From NCBI GenBank assembly GCA_037046735.1, contig JBAOHC010000004.1:62001-126000 (forward strand): a stretch of 64,000 nt of DNA, in the 5' to 3' direction. A model generated the notes under the pieces. It did no database searches. It was not told the origin of the DNA and worked only from the letters and a program-made list of their open reading frames with translations. A program made the translations under genes and the position numbers. Of the stretch, positions 8,170 through 17,036 are shown piece by piece (the first letter of the stretch is position 1; each line of letters opens with the position of its first letter). Source of the DNA: JADKAV01 sp037046735. Its GTDB lineage: Bacteria; Actinomycetota; Actinomycetes; S36-B12; UBA10799.

Positions 8170-9414
8170 ATGGGTCAGGTACCCCAAGACGCGTGGTTCC
8201 GGGAGCGAGCTGAGGCGTTCGGGGACGTCTTCTTCGTCGTCCGTATGCAGCCCGATGTCGAGATCGAGTTCATCGGTGAGAACGTGACGCAGCAGGCGGG
8301 GATCCCTCCAGAGGCCTTCTACGCCAATGCCACCCTGCTCGGCGTCGACGACGGGACTCTGATGACGATGCGACCAGGGGACAGACGCACCGCCGAGTAT
8401 GAATGGGTCCATCCGAACGGAACACCTCGATGGACCCAAGTGGCCGCCTTGTGCGTTGAGCGCGAGGACGGGAGCATGGCGCTGGAGGGTGTTGCCCGTG
8501 ACATCACGGACCTGCGCAAGGTGCAGAGCGCTCTGCGCGATTCCGAGGAGCGGCATCGTCTGCTGGTGGAGAACGCCTGGGACGTGATCTGGACCATGGC
8601 CCTGGACGGAACCATCACGTATGTCAGCCCCTCGGTCGAGCGCGTGCGGGGAATCACCCCCGAGGAGGCCGCCCAACAGACTCTGGAGCAGATCCATCCC
8701 CCCGAATCGCGAGAGCGGGTTCTGGCGTACTACCAGGGTCTGTTCGCGGCCATCGCCGCTGGTGAGGAGTTGCCAGTCTTCCGTGGTGAGCAGGAGTACT
8801 ACCGCAAGGACGGCAGCATCATGGTCGGAGAGTTGCAGGTGATCCCCCACGTCGATCGCGAGGGCCGGGTTGTGCAAATCCTGGGCGTGACCCGCGATGT
8901 GAGTGAGCGCAAGCAGTGGGAGGCCGATCTAGCCCGGCTGGCGGTGACCGATTCGCTGACCGGGGCCTACAACCGCCGGCACGGCGAGGAACTGATGACC
9001 GCGCTTCTGGAAGGTGATGCGCAGGTGAGTCTGCTCATGATCGACTTGGATCATTTCAAGCGGATCAATGACGCACAGGGCCATCGGGCCGGCGATGAGG
9101 CCCTCATCGGATTCAGCAAGCGGCTGCGCGCGGCCCTGTATGCCGCAGATATCTTCGCGCGATGGGGAGGGGAGGAGTTCGTCGTGATGATGCGCTGCCC
9201 CCCGGAGGTGGCCGTGACGCGGGCGGAGGCGATCCGCTCTGCTGTGGCTGAGTGGGGGGAGGTGACGGTGAGCATCGGCGTCGCAAGCGGGACGGGTGCC
9301 AGCCTCGATACCCTCCTGCGGGCTTCTGACCGCGCTCTGTACCAGGCCAAGTCCGAGGGCCGAAACCGCGTGGTCGCCTCTACAGAGCCGCCGCCACCTC
9401 AGTCCCCTGCTTGA
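8170..9414 (+). CDS. PAS-PAS diguanylate cyclase (GGDEF)
   Basis: The 414-residue protein has a PAS-like region at about 10-115, a second PAS/PAC domain at about 130-250 (EERHRLLVENAWDVIW, then ILGVTRDVSERK) and a GGDEF domain from about 255. The active-site loop reads RWGGEEF, a functional variant that makes c-di-GMP from two GTP, and DSLTGAYNRR and DLDHFKRIND are intact. There are no membrane segments. The ATG at 8170 follows GGGAGG. The gene converges on fadH with a 35-bp tail-to-tail overlap, and a GAF-EAL phosphodiesterase lies beyond fadH. Confidence 0.9.
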   Translation: MGQVPQDAWFRERAEAFGDVFFVVRMQPDVEIEFIGENVTQQAGIPPEAFYANATLLGVDDGTLMTMRPGDRRTAEYEWVHPNGTPRWTQVAALCVEREDGSMALEGVARDITDLRKVQSALRDSEERHRLLVENAWDVIWTMALDGTITYVSPSVERVRGITPEEAAQQTLEQIHPPESRERVLAYYQGLFAAIAAGEELPVFRGEQEYYRKDGSIMVGELQVIPHVDREGRVVQILGVTRDVSERKQWEADLARLAVTDSLTGAYNRRHGEELMTALLEGDAQVSLLMIDLDHFKRINDAQGHRAGDEALIGFSKRLRAALYAADIFARWGGEEFVVMMRCPPEVAVTRAEAIRSAVAEWGEVTVSIGVASGTGASLDTLLRASDRALYQAKSEGRNRVVASTEPPPPQSPA

Positions 9415-11392
9415 TCGCGCGTTTGGCATCGAGCTCGGCCGCCACGTCGGCGCCCCCGATGACCTGTACGGGCACGCCGGCCGCCTGGAGTCCTGCGAGC
9501 AGCTCGCGCTGCGGCTCCTGACCTGTGCAAAGGACGATCGTGTCCACCTCCAGCACCTGCGGCTGCTCGTCGATCACCACATGCAGGCCGGCGTCGTCGA
9601 TCCGCTCGTACACGACACCGGAGACCATACGTACGCCGCGGTTCTTCAGTTCCGTGCGGTGGATCCAGCCCGTCGTCTTGCCCAGCCCCTGACCGACCTT
9701 CGTCTCCTTGCGCTGCAGCAGGGCGACCTGCCGGGCGGGCGGCCGGTGCTGGGCTGGGACGACGCCACCGCGGGCTGTGTGGGACCGGTCGATCCCCCAT
9801 TCGGCGAAGAACACGTCCGGTTCCAGCGTCGCGCTCACGTCGGCCTGTGTGAGGTACTCAGCGACGTCGAAACCGATGCCACCAGCCCCCATGATGGCGA
9901 CGGTCTGTCCGACCTCTGCGTGATCACGCAGCACGTCGAGGTAGGTGACGACCTTGGCGTGCTCAACACCCGGGACATCAGGGATGCGTGGCAGCACCCC
10001 CGTGGCCAGGATCACTTCGTCGAAGTCCACCAGATCCTCGACTGTCGCGGGCGCCCCCAGTTTGACCGTTACGCCGGCATCAGCCAGGGCGTTGCGGTAG
10101 TAGCGCAGAGTCTCGGCGAACTCCTCCTTGCCGGGAATCTGACAGGCGTAGTTGAACTGTCCGCCGATCTTGTCAGAGGTCTCGAATAGCGTCACGTCAT
10201 GACCTCGCTGAGCCGCTGTGACCGCACATGCCAGCCCGCCCGGGCCGGCCCCCACGACGGCGATGCGGCGTCCCGCCGAGACCGGTTCGATGGTGAGCAC
10301 CGTCTCGTGGCAGGCGCGGGGGTTGACCAGGCATGAGGTGAGTTTCAGCGCAAACGTGTGGTCCAGACAGGCTTGGTTACACGCGATGCACGTGTTGATG
10401 CGGTCAGCCCTGCCCTCAGCGGCCTTGGCCACGAAATCGGGGTCGGCCAGGAAGGGCCGAGCCATGGAGACCATGTCCGCCTGACCGCTGGCGAGCACCC
10501 GCTCGGCGATCTCCGGGGTGTTGATGCGATTGCTGGCCACCAGGGGGATGCTGACGGCACCCTTGAGTTGCTCGGTGACCCACGTGAAGGCGGCGCGGGG
10601 TACCGACGTGGCGATCGTCGGGATGCGGGCCTCGTGCCAGCCGATGCCGGTGTTCAGGATGGTCACCCCAGCGGTCTCAAGGGCTTGCGCCAGTTCGATC
10701 ACCTCATCCAGGGTGGAGCCCTCATCCACGAGGTCGAGCATGGACAGCCGGAAGATGACGATGAAGTCGGCGCCGACCGCCTCCCGTACCCGTCGCACAA
10801 TCTCCAACGGGAACCGGGTGCGGTTGGCGTAGGAACCGCCCCAGTCGTCGGTTCGCTGGTTGGTGCGCGCTGCGATGAACTCGTTGATGAGGTACCCCTC
10901 TGAGCCCATGATCTCGACGCCGTCGTAGCCGGCAGACTGCGCGAGAGCAGCGCAGCGCGCGAAGTCCGCGATGGTTTGCTCGATCGTGTCCGGCGTCATC
11001 TCGTGGGGCACGAAAGGCGAGATGGGTGCTTTCAGCGGGCTCGGCCCGACGAGTTCGGGGTGGTAGGCGTACCGGCCGAAGTGCAGGATTTGCAAGCAGA
11101 TCCTGCCGTTTTCGGCGTGGACGGCCTCCGTGACGACGCGATGGGCATCGGCTTCCTCGGGTGTCGTGAGGGCGGCGCCCATCTGCCATGGCCGTCCCTC
11201 GTCGTTGGGCGCGATCCCCCCGGTGACGATCAGTCCCACGCCACCGCGGGCCCGCTCGGCATAGAAGGCCGCCATCCTCGCGAACCCGTCCTCGGCCTCC
11301 TCAAGGCCGACGTGCATCGAACCCATCAGCACCCGGTTGGGCAGGGTGACGAAGCCAAGGTCAAGGGGCGCGAGAAGGTGCGGGTACTCCAT
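9380..11392 (-). CDS. fadH: 2,4-dienoyl-CoA reductase (NADPH)
   Basis: The 670-residue protein matches E. coli-type FadH, which reduces 2,4-dienoyl-CoA during beta-oxidation of unsaturated fatty acids. An old-yellow-enzyme TIM barrel with FMN occupies about 1-360 (EGYLINEFIAARTNQRTDDW). The 4Fe-4S ligand cluster is CIACNQACLD followed by SCLVNPRACHE. The C-terminal half holds FAD and NADPH Rossmann motifs (GAGPGGLACAV and GAGGIGFDVAEYL). It is the same size as family members. It overlaps the diguanylate cyclase tail and is followed upstream by the EAL gene in the same direction. Confidence 0.93.
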   Translation of the reverse strand: MEYPHLLAPLDLGFVTLPNRVLMGSMHVGLEEAEDGFARMAAFYAERARGGVGLIVTGGIAPNDEGRPWQMGAALTTPEEADAHRVVTEAVHAENGRICLQILHFGRYAYHPELVGPSPLKAPISPFVPHEMTPDTIEQTIADFARCAALAQSAGYDGVEIMGSEGYLINEFIAARTNQRTDDWGGSYANRTRFPLEIVRRVREAVGADFIVIFRLSMLDLVDEGSTLDEVIELAQALETAGVTILNTGIGWHEARIPTIATSVPRAAFTWVTEQLKGAVSIPLVASNRINTPEIAERVLASGQADMVSMARPFLADPDFVAKAAEGRADRINTCIACNQACLDHTFALKLTSCLVNPRACHETVLTIEPVSAGRRIAVVGAGPGGLACAVTAAQRGHDVTLFETSDKIGGQFNYACQIPGKEEFAETLRYYRNALADAGVTVKLGAPATVEDLVDFDEVILATGVLPRIPDVPGVEHAKVVTYLDVLRDHAEVGQTVAIMGAGGIGFDVAEYLTQADVSATLEPDVFFAEWGIDRSHTARGGVVPAQHRPPARQVALLQRKETKVGQGLGKTTGWIHRTELKNRGVRMVSGVVYERIDDAGLHVVIDEQPQVLEVDTIVLCTGQEPQRELLAGLQAAGVPVQVIGGADVAAELDAKRAIKQGTEVAAAL

Positions 11393-11404
11393 GCCAGGCA
11401 GTAT

Positions 11405-12760
11405 TCACCCCGGACGGTGGACCAACGGCAGGGGGACAGTCATGTGCCAGGTCTGTGACCAGGACGTCTGGCTGACCGGAGCCGGTTTGGCGAAGAAGTA
11501 GCCCTGCCCCAGCGGCACGCCCAGCAGCACCAGGGTGGCAGCCTCGGCCTCGGTCTCAATACCCTCGGCGACGATGGTGGCCACAGAATCCTCCCTTGCT
11601 AAGTGGACCAGCGCCCGCGCCATTGCCCGCCGGACCGGATCGTGATCGATGCCTCGTACCAGTTCGCGGTCGAGTTTGATGATGTCCGGCTTGATGCGCA
11701 GCAGGTTGTTCAAGCTGGAGTAGCCGGAGCCCGTGTCGTCGATGGCGATCCGCACCCCACCATTGCGGATGATGTCCAGCGGACCGGCGATCGCCAGCGG
11801 GTCCAGCGCCTCGTGCTCTGTGATCTCCAGGACAACGCGATGGCGATGCTGCTCGGGAATGAGGTCCAACAGGCCAGCCGAGCGAAGCGCCACCGGGCCC
11901 ACGTTGATACACAGACCGACATCGTCGGGTAGGTGATCGAGCAGGGCGGCAGCGTTGCTGACGGCGGCCAGTTCGAGCTGCAGTCCCAGCCCCACGCGGT
12001 GCGCCTCGGCGAACCACTGGTCGGGACTGCGGTTTGGGGTGGCCACGAAGCGAGTCAGAGCTTCAACGTGAACGATCCGTCCGGTGCGCAGATTCGTGAT
12101 CGGTTGAATCACGATATCCATTCGGGTGGTGCTCAAGATCTCGCGAATCTGGCGGTGCCCGAGGATGTCATCCACGAGCCCGGGCCGCATCACCTCCGCC
12201 ACAAACCGGGCCGACTGCACCCGGGACCGGTCCAAGTCGTCGGCCACTCCGGCCGCGAGCAAGGTGGTCGTCACGCGTGCCATCTCGGCGGCCAGGTTCA
12301 AGGCGGTGCGCATGAAATCGGCAAGCGACACCAGGACGGCGTCATCGGTGGGGGTGAACGCGTTGGCCACCTGCGACGTGACCTTGAGGACGGCAATCTG
12401 GTCGCTCCCGCTGTGCAGGGGCAGGGCCAGCATGCTCACACTGCCGGTTCTGCGTACCGCTTCGGCGTCAGTCCTGGGGTCGATCCGCCCATCGTCGGTG
12501 CGCGTGATCCTGCCCGTACGCACAGCCAGGCCGGACAGGCTCGAGTCGACGTTGAGTTGTAGGCCGGTGAACCCCGCGAGGGTCCCCACAGCAACGACGT
12601 ACTCCAGGGTGTTCTCGTCGATGCGGACCTCCAGGGAGGCGCCGTCCGCCAGCGGAATCAGCTGGACCGCCTGTTCGGCGACGCGGCGCATCAGCAGGGT
12701 GGGGTCGGCCGCTTCCCGAAGCGCGGCCTGCAACGGTCCCATGGCGACCACTGCCCTCAT
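11405..12760 (-). CDS. GAF-EAL cyclic-di-GMP phosphodiesterase
   Basis: The 451-residue protein has an N-terminal GAF domain (about 10-165) and an EAL domain (about 205-440). The catalytic set looks complete: EAL in VHVEALTRF, Asn in CINVGP, Glu in LEITEHE, the Asp pair in AIDDTGSGYSS, Lys in IKLDRE, Glu in VAEGIE and Gln in PLGQGYFF. It should therefore hydrolyse c-di-GMP. The DDFGTGYSS motif is altered to DDTGSGYSS. It lies 12 nt upstream of fadH in the same direction and opposes the cyclase at 8170. Confidence 0.88.
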   Translation of the reverse strand: MRAVVAMGPLQAALREAADPTLLMRRVAEQAVQLIPLADGASLEVRIDENTLEYVVAVGTLAGFTGLQLNVDSSLSGLAVRTGRITRTDDGRIDPRTDAEAVRRTGSVSMLALPLHSGSDQIAVLKVTSQVANAFTPTDDAVLVSLADFMRTALNLAAEMARVTTTLLAAGVADDLDRSRVQSARFVAEVMRPGLVDDILGHRQIREILSTTRMDIVIQPITNLRTGRIVHVEALTRFVATPNRSPDQWFAEAHRVGLGLQLELAAVSNAAALLDHLPDDVGLCINVGPVALRSAGLLDLIPEQHRHRVVLEITEHEALDPLAIAGPLDIIRNGGVRIAIDDTGSGYSSLNNLLRIKPDIIKLDRELVRGIDHDPVRRAMARALVHLAREDSVATIVAEGIETEAEAATLVLLGVPLGQGYFFAKPAPVSQTSWSQTWHMTVPLPLVHRPG

Positions 12761-12796
12761 TTGTGGCGCTTACCCGGGTGGGGTACAACTGACCCC

Positions 12797-13519
12797 ATGC
12801 CCGAGGGAGACGCCGTCCGCCGTACGGCACAGGCCCTCAACAGGGCTCTAAGCGGGCGGGTGCTGACAGTCAGCGACTTCCGGGTGCCGAGGTACGCAAC
12901 GGTGAGTCTCGTCGGCCAGTCGATCATCGAAACGGTGGCTGTGGGCAAACATCTGCTGACCCGCACCGACTCAGGGCTGACGGTGCACAGTCACCGGCGC
13001 ATGGAGGGCAAATGGGTGACGGGGCGGACGGATCTGCGCACCGGCCCGGCGCATCAGATCCGGGTGGTCCTGCGTACTGCCGATTCGGCCGCCATCGGCG
13101 TTCGAATGGCCATGGTCGAAGTCGGGCGCACGGTCGAGGAGGGCCGCTGGGTCGGTCACTTGGGACCGGACATCCTCGCCGACGACTTCGATCCCGCTAT
13201 GCCACTTCCGCAGCGGCCGGTCGTGGCCATGTTGCTTGACCAGCGGGTCATCGCGGGTCTGGGGACCATGTGGGCGGCTGAGACCGCGTTCGCGGCCAAG
13301 GTCAACCCCTACGCCGTGGGAGGTGATCTGGATGCCGCCTTGGCTCACACGCGCGCGCAAATGCTGACCAGTGTCAGCGGAGCCCGGCCCCGCATGCAGG
13401 TATTTGAGCGAACCGGGCTGCCATGCCGGGTCTGCGGCACGCTCATCAGGGCCGGCCGGGTGGGAACCGCGCCCCAGGACCGCGTCACCTACTGGTGCCC
13501 CACCTGTCAGCCAGGGTGA
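12797..13519 (+). CDS. nei: Endonuclease VIII-like DNA glycosylase (Fpg/Nei family)
   Basis: The 240-residue protein begins MPEGDAV, where Pro2 and Glu3 are the catalytic N-terminus of the Fpg/Nei family once Met1 is removed. It ends with a zinc finger formed by CRVCG and CPTCQ. The helix-two-turn-helix segment is visible at DQRVIAGLGTMWAAE. It excises oxidised pyrimidines and nicks the DNA. The ATG at 12797 is required by the Pro2 chemistry. It is divergent from the GAF-EAL gene by 36 nt. Confidence 0.9.
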   Translation: MPEGDAVRRTAQALNRALSGRVLTVSDFRVPRYATVSLVGQSIIETVAVGKHLLTRTDSGLTVHSHRRMEGKWVTGRTDLRTGPAHQIRVVLRTADSAAIGVRMAMVEVGRTVEEGRWVGHLGPDILADDFDPAMPLPQRPVVAMLLDQRVIAGLGTMWAAETAFAAKVNPYAVGGDLDAALAHTRAQMLTSVSGARPRMQVFERTGLPCRVCGTLIRAGRVGTAPQDRVTYWCPTCQPG

Positions 13520-13589
13520 GGAGTCTCATAACGGGGATGCCCGGATGCGGACTTACACTTGTGTCATCCCCTCGCGTCAAGGAGTTGTC

Positions 13590-14960
13590 ATGCTGAACGG
13601 TTCGCCCGCAGCGCAACTCACCGACGTTGACCCCCGCCGCCTGGGGAAGTGGGACGTGGAGGCCCGCATCGGTTCTGGCGGTATGGGGGTGGTGTACCGC
13701 GCACGTAGCGGCGAGGATGTGGCCGCGGTGAAGGTGGTCCGCCCCGGACTGCTCGACGATCCGCAGGTCGCTGCTCGCTTCGAGCGCGAGGCACAGGTCT
13801 TGCGCTCAGTGCATGACACCCACATCAGCCGGTTTCTGGACGCTGATATCGCTGGTACCCCGGCCTGGTTGGCGACCGAGTACGTCGCCGGGCCGAACCT
13901 GCGTGACGCCGTGGCCCTGTGGGGTCCGCTGACCACTTCACGCTGGTGGGAACTGGCCCGCGGCCTGGCCCAGGCCCTGGCCGTGCTGGAGATTCACGGC
14001 ATCATGCACCGCGACATCAAACCGGCCAACGTCATCATGAGTGATCGCGGGCCGGTGCTCATCGACTTCGGCATCGCGCACCCGGAGGATGCCACCAGCC
14101 TGACTGCCACAGGAATCGTCACCGGATCACCATCCTGGCTGTCCCCCGAGCAGGTCGCGCTACAGGACCTGAGTGCAGCCAGCGATGTCTTCTCGCTCGG
14201 CTCCCTTTTGGCCTTTGCGGCAACAGGGCAACCCCCGTTCGGGCAGGGTGCGACCGTCGCCGTCTTGATGAACATCCAGCGCAATGATCCCGACTTGTCC
14301 GGCATCGACCCCACCCGCCGGGTGCTGCTGGAACGCATGCTGGCCAAGGACCCTGCCCTGCGGCCCACGGCCCGCGAAGTGCTGGACGTCGCGCGCGGCA
14401 TGAAGGACATCCCCGAGGATGCCACCGTCTCGGTCTCGCAGAGTCACACGACGCAACCCATCGTGGCCCCGCCAGCAGTGCGGCCACCCGCGGCGCCGAT
14501 GCCACCCCCGAAGCCGCGACGGCTCGGCGCTTGGGCCGCCGTGGGCTTGGCCGGTGTTCTGGCCCTGGGGATCGGGTACGCCGGTTTCAACAGTCTGCAG
14601 TCCGGCGGTGCTCCTGAGCCGTCGCAGAGTCAGTCGCAGCAACCCAGCGAAGCTCCGAGCGCGGGCGAGGCTCCGGCCAACCCTGGCTCCGACCAGCTGC
14701 GGTCGGGCAACTGGTTGTTGTCCCAGTACTCCATTTCGCAGGACAACGGAAAGCTTGTCATCAATGGGACTGTTCAGAACAGCGGCAACAAATCTGCGAG
14801 CGCCGATCTGACGGTTTTCTACTACGTCAACGGTGAGGCGGTGGCAGTGGCCACGGGCAGCACGGGCGAGGTGGCTGCCGGCAGCAGCGCGCAGGTCACG
14901 CTGACCAGCGAGGACGACTGGCAGCCGGGCAACCCCACTCTGGTGGTTGAGGCCGGCTAG
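13590..14960 (+). CDS. Membrane Ser/Thr protein kinase (PknB-like) with extracellular domain
   Basis: The 456-residue protein contains a Hanks-type kinase domain at about 15-280: glycine loop GSGGMGVVYRA, ATP lysine in AAVKVV, catalytic loop HRDIKPANVI and LIDFGIA for the DFG motif. A proline-rich juxtamembrane stretch precedes one membrane helix at about 310-330 (AAVGLAGVLALGIGYAGF). A Ser/Gln-rich linker follows, then an extracellular beta-rich domain of about 90 residues rather than PASTA repeats. AAGGAG precedes the ATG. It overlaps the convergent DUF4126 gene by 4 bp. Confidence 0.9.
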   Translation: MLNGSPAAQLTDVDPRRLGKWDVEARIGSGGMGVVYRARSGEDVAAVKVVRPGLLDDPQVAARFEREAQVLRSVHDTHISRFLDADIAGTPAWLATEYVAGPNLRDAVALWGPLTTSRWWELARGLAQALAVLEIHGIMHRDIKPANVIMSDRGPVLIDFGIAHPEDATSLTATGIVTGSPSWLSPEQVALQDLSAASDVFSLGSLLAFAATGQPPFGQGATVAVLMNIQRNDPDLSGIDPTRRVLLERMLAKDPALRPTAREVLDVARGMKDIPEDATVSVSQSHTTQPIVAPPAVRPPAAPMPPPKPRRLGAWAAVGLAGVLALGIGYAGFNSLQSGGAPEPSQSQSQQPSEAPSAGEAPANPGSDQLRSGNWLLSQYSISQDNGKLVINGTVQNSGNKSASADLTVFYYVNGEAVAVATGSTGEVAAGSSAQVTLTSEDDWQPGNPTLVVEAG

Positions 14961-15517
14961 GCCAGTGCCGCCTTGGCGCGCCGACGCCGCAGCCAGCGCA
15001 CGACCAGCCAGATGAATACCACCAGCAGCACTGCGACCAGCAGCGGCGCGATGATTGCCACAAAGGCCAGTACGGTACTCACGATGTCCTCCCCCGTGCT
15101 GACCACCGGAGCTCCCACGCCGGCGGTGCCCGCGTTGATGACGGGGCGGATCGCCGCCTTCGTGCCGTGCACCGCTCCCGCCGTGAGGAGACCGGCGATG
15201 AGCCCGAGCCAGGGCGGGATGTCGGTGATACCGGTGCTGGCAGCCATCAGCAGCGCTCCGGCCGCGGGTCTGATTACCGTCTGGATCACGTCATTGACAC
15301 TGTCGACGGCGGGAATCTTGTCGGCGAAGAGCTCGACGATGAGCAGGACACACAGGGTCGCCAGCACCCACGGATTGGCCAAGTTGTCGTATGGCGCGCC
15401 GAAGTCGAGCCAGCCCAGAGCCTGCAAGAAGCCCACCATGACCAACGGAATGTAGGCATTCAAGCCGGCGGCCGCGGCCAGACCCAGCCCGGTGAGGATG
15501 GCGCTGGTCAGGTCCAT
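14957..15517 (-). CDS. DUF4126 membrane protein
   Basis: A 186-residue protein with five or so hydrophobic segments, including LTGLGLAAAAGLNAYIPLV, and a terminal helix followed by RWLRRRRAKAALA. The GLNAYIPL motif and a following KIPAVDSVNDVIQT segment are typical of DUF4126. Its function is unknown. The ATG at 15517 is chosen because the first membrane segment begins just after it; a GTG three codons upstream is an alternative. Confidence 0.75.
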   Translation of the reverse strand: MDLTSAILTGLGLAAAAGLNAYIPLVMVGFLQALGWLDFGAPYDNLANPWVLATLCVLLIVELFADKIPAVDSVNDVIQTVIRPAAGALLMAASTGITDIPPWLGLIAGLLTAGAVHGTKAAIRPVINAGTAGVGAPVVSTGEDIVSTVLAFVAIIAPLLVAVLLVVFIWLVVRWLRRRRAKAALA

Positions 15518-15846
15518 GGCTGCCACGGTAAACCCTGGATTGCCGGTCGTGGAACCAGCCATCAGTCGGGACACGACCGGATTCGGTTCAAGAGTCCGCA
15601 TGGGACCGCCGAGCGTGCGCATCTTTGGCCCCCGCATACCGTGCATATGGGACTAACGGGGCCGGGTTGGGTCAGTTCTGCGCACCTGGGAGCCGCGCAG
15701 CCAGAGTCATGCGCAGATGTGAACCACGGAGGAGTAGCCGGTCATGACGAGGTCCTGGCAGCCGCCGACGGCACCGGAAGGCCGGAGCGGGTCCTGGTGA
15801 CGAGTCCGAAAAGAGGCTCCCCGATCGACCGCCTACCATCGAAGGC

Positions 15847-17034
15847 GTGTATCCGCTGTTCCTGCGCCTAACTGGAAAGCCAGTGCTGGTGGTTGGGGCC
15901 GGGCCGGTGGCGGCCCGACGCGTGCAGGGTCTGTTGGCTGAAGGGGCTGTCGTCACGGTGGTCGCTCCGCATGCTGCTGAGGACTTCCCTTGTGAGGTGC
16001 AGAGCCGCCCGTTCGCCGACGACGACCTGCGTGGTGCCTGGTTGGTGCAGGCCTGCGCCACGCCCGACGTCAACCGTCGAGTGGCCGCGGCGGCGCAGGC
16101 CGCCGGCATCTGGTGTGTCAACGCCTCCGACTCCGGCGGGGCGGCGTGGTCCGCGGCGACCGCAACCGCCGGGGAGGTGCAGATCGCCGTGTCCGGGGGA
16201 GCAGACCCGCGGCGGGCCACGGCGGTGCTCACCACGGTGCGGGAGGCACTCATGACCGCTGATCTGCGCGCGCATCGCCCCCACGCCGGCCGGGTGGCAC
16301 TGGTCGGGGCGGGCCCTGGTGATCCGGATCTGCTCACCCTGCGAGCCCGGGACTTGCTGGCCGCAGCCGACGTCGTGGTCACCGACCGCTTAGCACCGCG
16401 GGCTGCGCTGCAGTTCACCCACGGCCGGGTGGTACACGTCGGCAAAACACCAGGCGATCACACCGTCGGTCAGGACGACATCAATCGAATTCTCGTGCAG
16501 GAGGCCCGCGCCGGCCAGCTCGTCGTCCGGCTCAAGGGTGGCGACCCGTTCGTGCTCGGGCGGGGTGGGGAGGAACTCGCGGCCTGTCTGGCGGCCGGTG
16601 TTGAGGTCGAGGTGGTGCCCGGCATCACCAGCGCGGTGGCAGTCCCTGCCGCCGCCGGCATCCCCGTGACCCATCGTGGGCTGGCCACGGGCTTTGTGGT
16701 CGCGACTGCGCACGGCGAGGATCCGGAACTGGTGGCACATCTGGCCGCAATCCCGGCCGAGATCACCATCGTGCTGCTGATGGGGGTACGGGCCCTGCCC
16801 ATGGTGGTGGAGGTCCTGCTCACCCGCCGCGCCCCTGATACCCCAGCCGCGATCATCGAACGGGGGTGGACGGCGCAGCAGCGCACGGTCACGGCCACGC
16901 TGGCGACTCTGGTCGACGCCTCCACAGGGGTGCGGGCGCCCAGCATCGTGGTGGTGGGCGAGGTTGCGGCGCTGCATGAACAGTTCGGAGACGTGGCTCG
17001 GGTCTCGGCCGCGGCGGGGTTGATCGCGGACTGA
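15847..17034 (+). CDS. cysG: Siroheme synthase: precorrin-2 dehydrogenase plus uroporphyrinogen-III C-methyltransferase
   Basis: The 395-residue fusion has an N-terminal Rossmann domain of precorrin-2 dehydrogenase/ferrochelatase (about 1-130, LVVGAGPVAARRV, then CVNASDS) and a SUMT methylase domain (about 150-390, VGAGPGDPDLLTLRA, then RLKGGDPFVLGRGGEE and VVPGITSAVAVPA). It makes precorrin-2 and sirohydrochlorin, and possibly siroheme, for sulfite and nitrite reductases. It is shorter than E. coli CysG because the central dimerisation and chelatase part is reduced, so iron insertion may need another protein. The GTG at 15847 starts the fold directly. Confidence 0.9.
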   Translation: MYPLFLRLTGKPVLVVGAGPVAARRVQGLLAEGAVVTVVAPHAAEDFPCEVQSRPFADDDLRGAWLVQACATPDVNRRVAAAAQAAGIWCVNASDSGGAAWSAATATAGEVQIAVSGGADPRRATAVLTTVREALMTADLRAHRPHAGRVALVGAGPGDPDLLTLRARDLLAAADVVVTDRLAPRAALQFTHGRVVHVGKTPGDHTVGQDDINRILVQEARAGQLVVRLKGGDPFVLGRGGEELAACLAAGVEVEVVPGITSAVAVPAAAGIPVTHRGLATGFVVATAHGEDPELVAHLAAIPAEITIVLLMGVRALPMVVEVLLTRRAPDTPAAIIERGWTAQQRTVTATLATLVDASTGVRAPSIVVVGEVAALHEQFGDVARVSAAAGLIAD

Positions 17035-17036
17035 CC

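Noticed and set aside
15744..15800. Short ORF with a GGAGGAG site upstream of cysG, as a leader peptide
   Set aside because: The 18-residue product has no Cys or Met run and no terminator hairpin follows, so attenuation is not supported.
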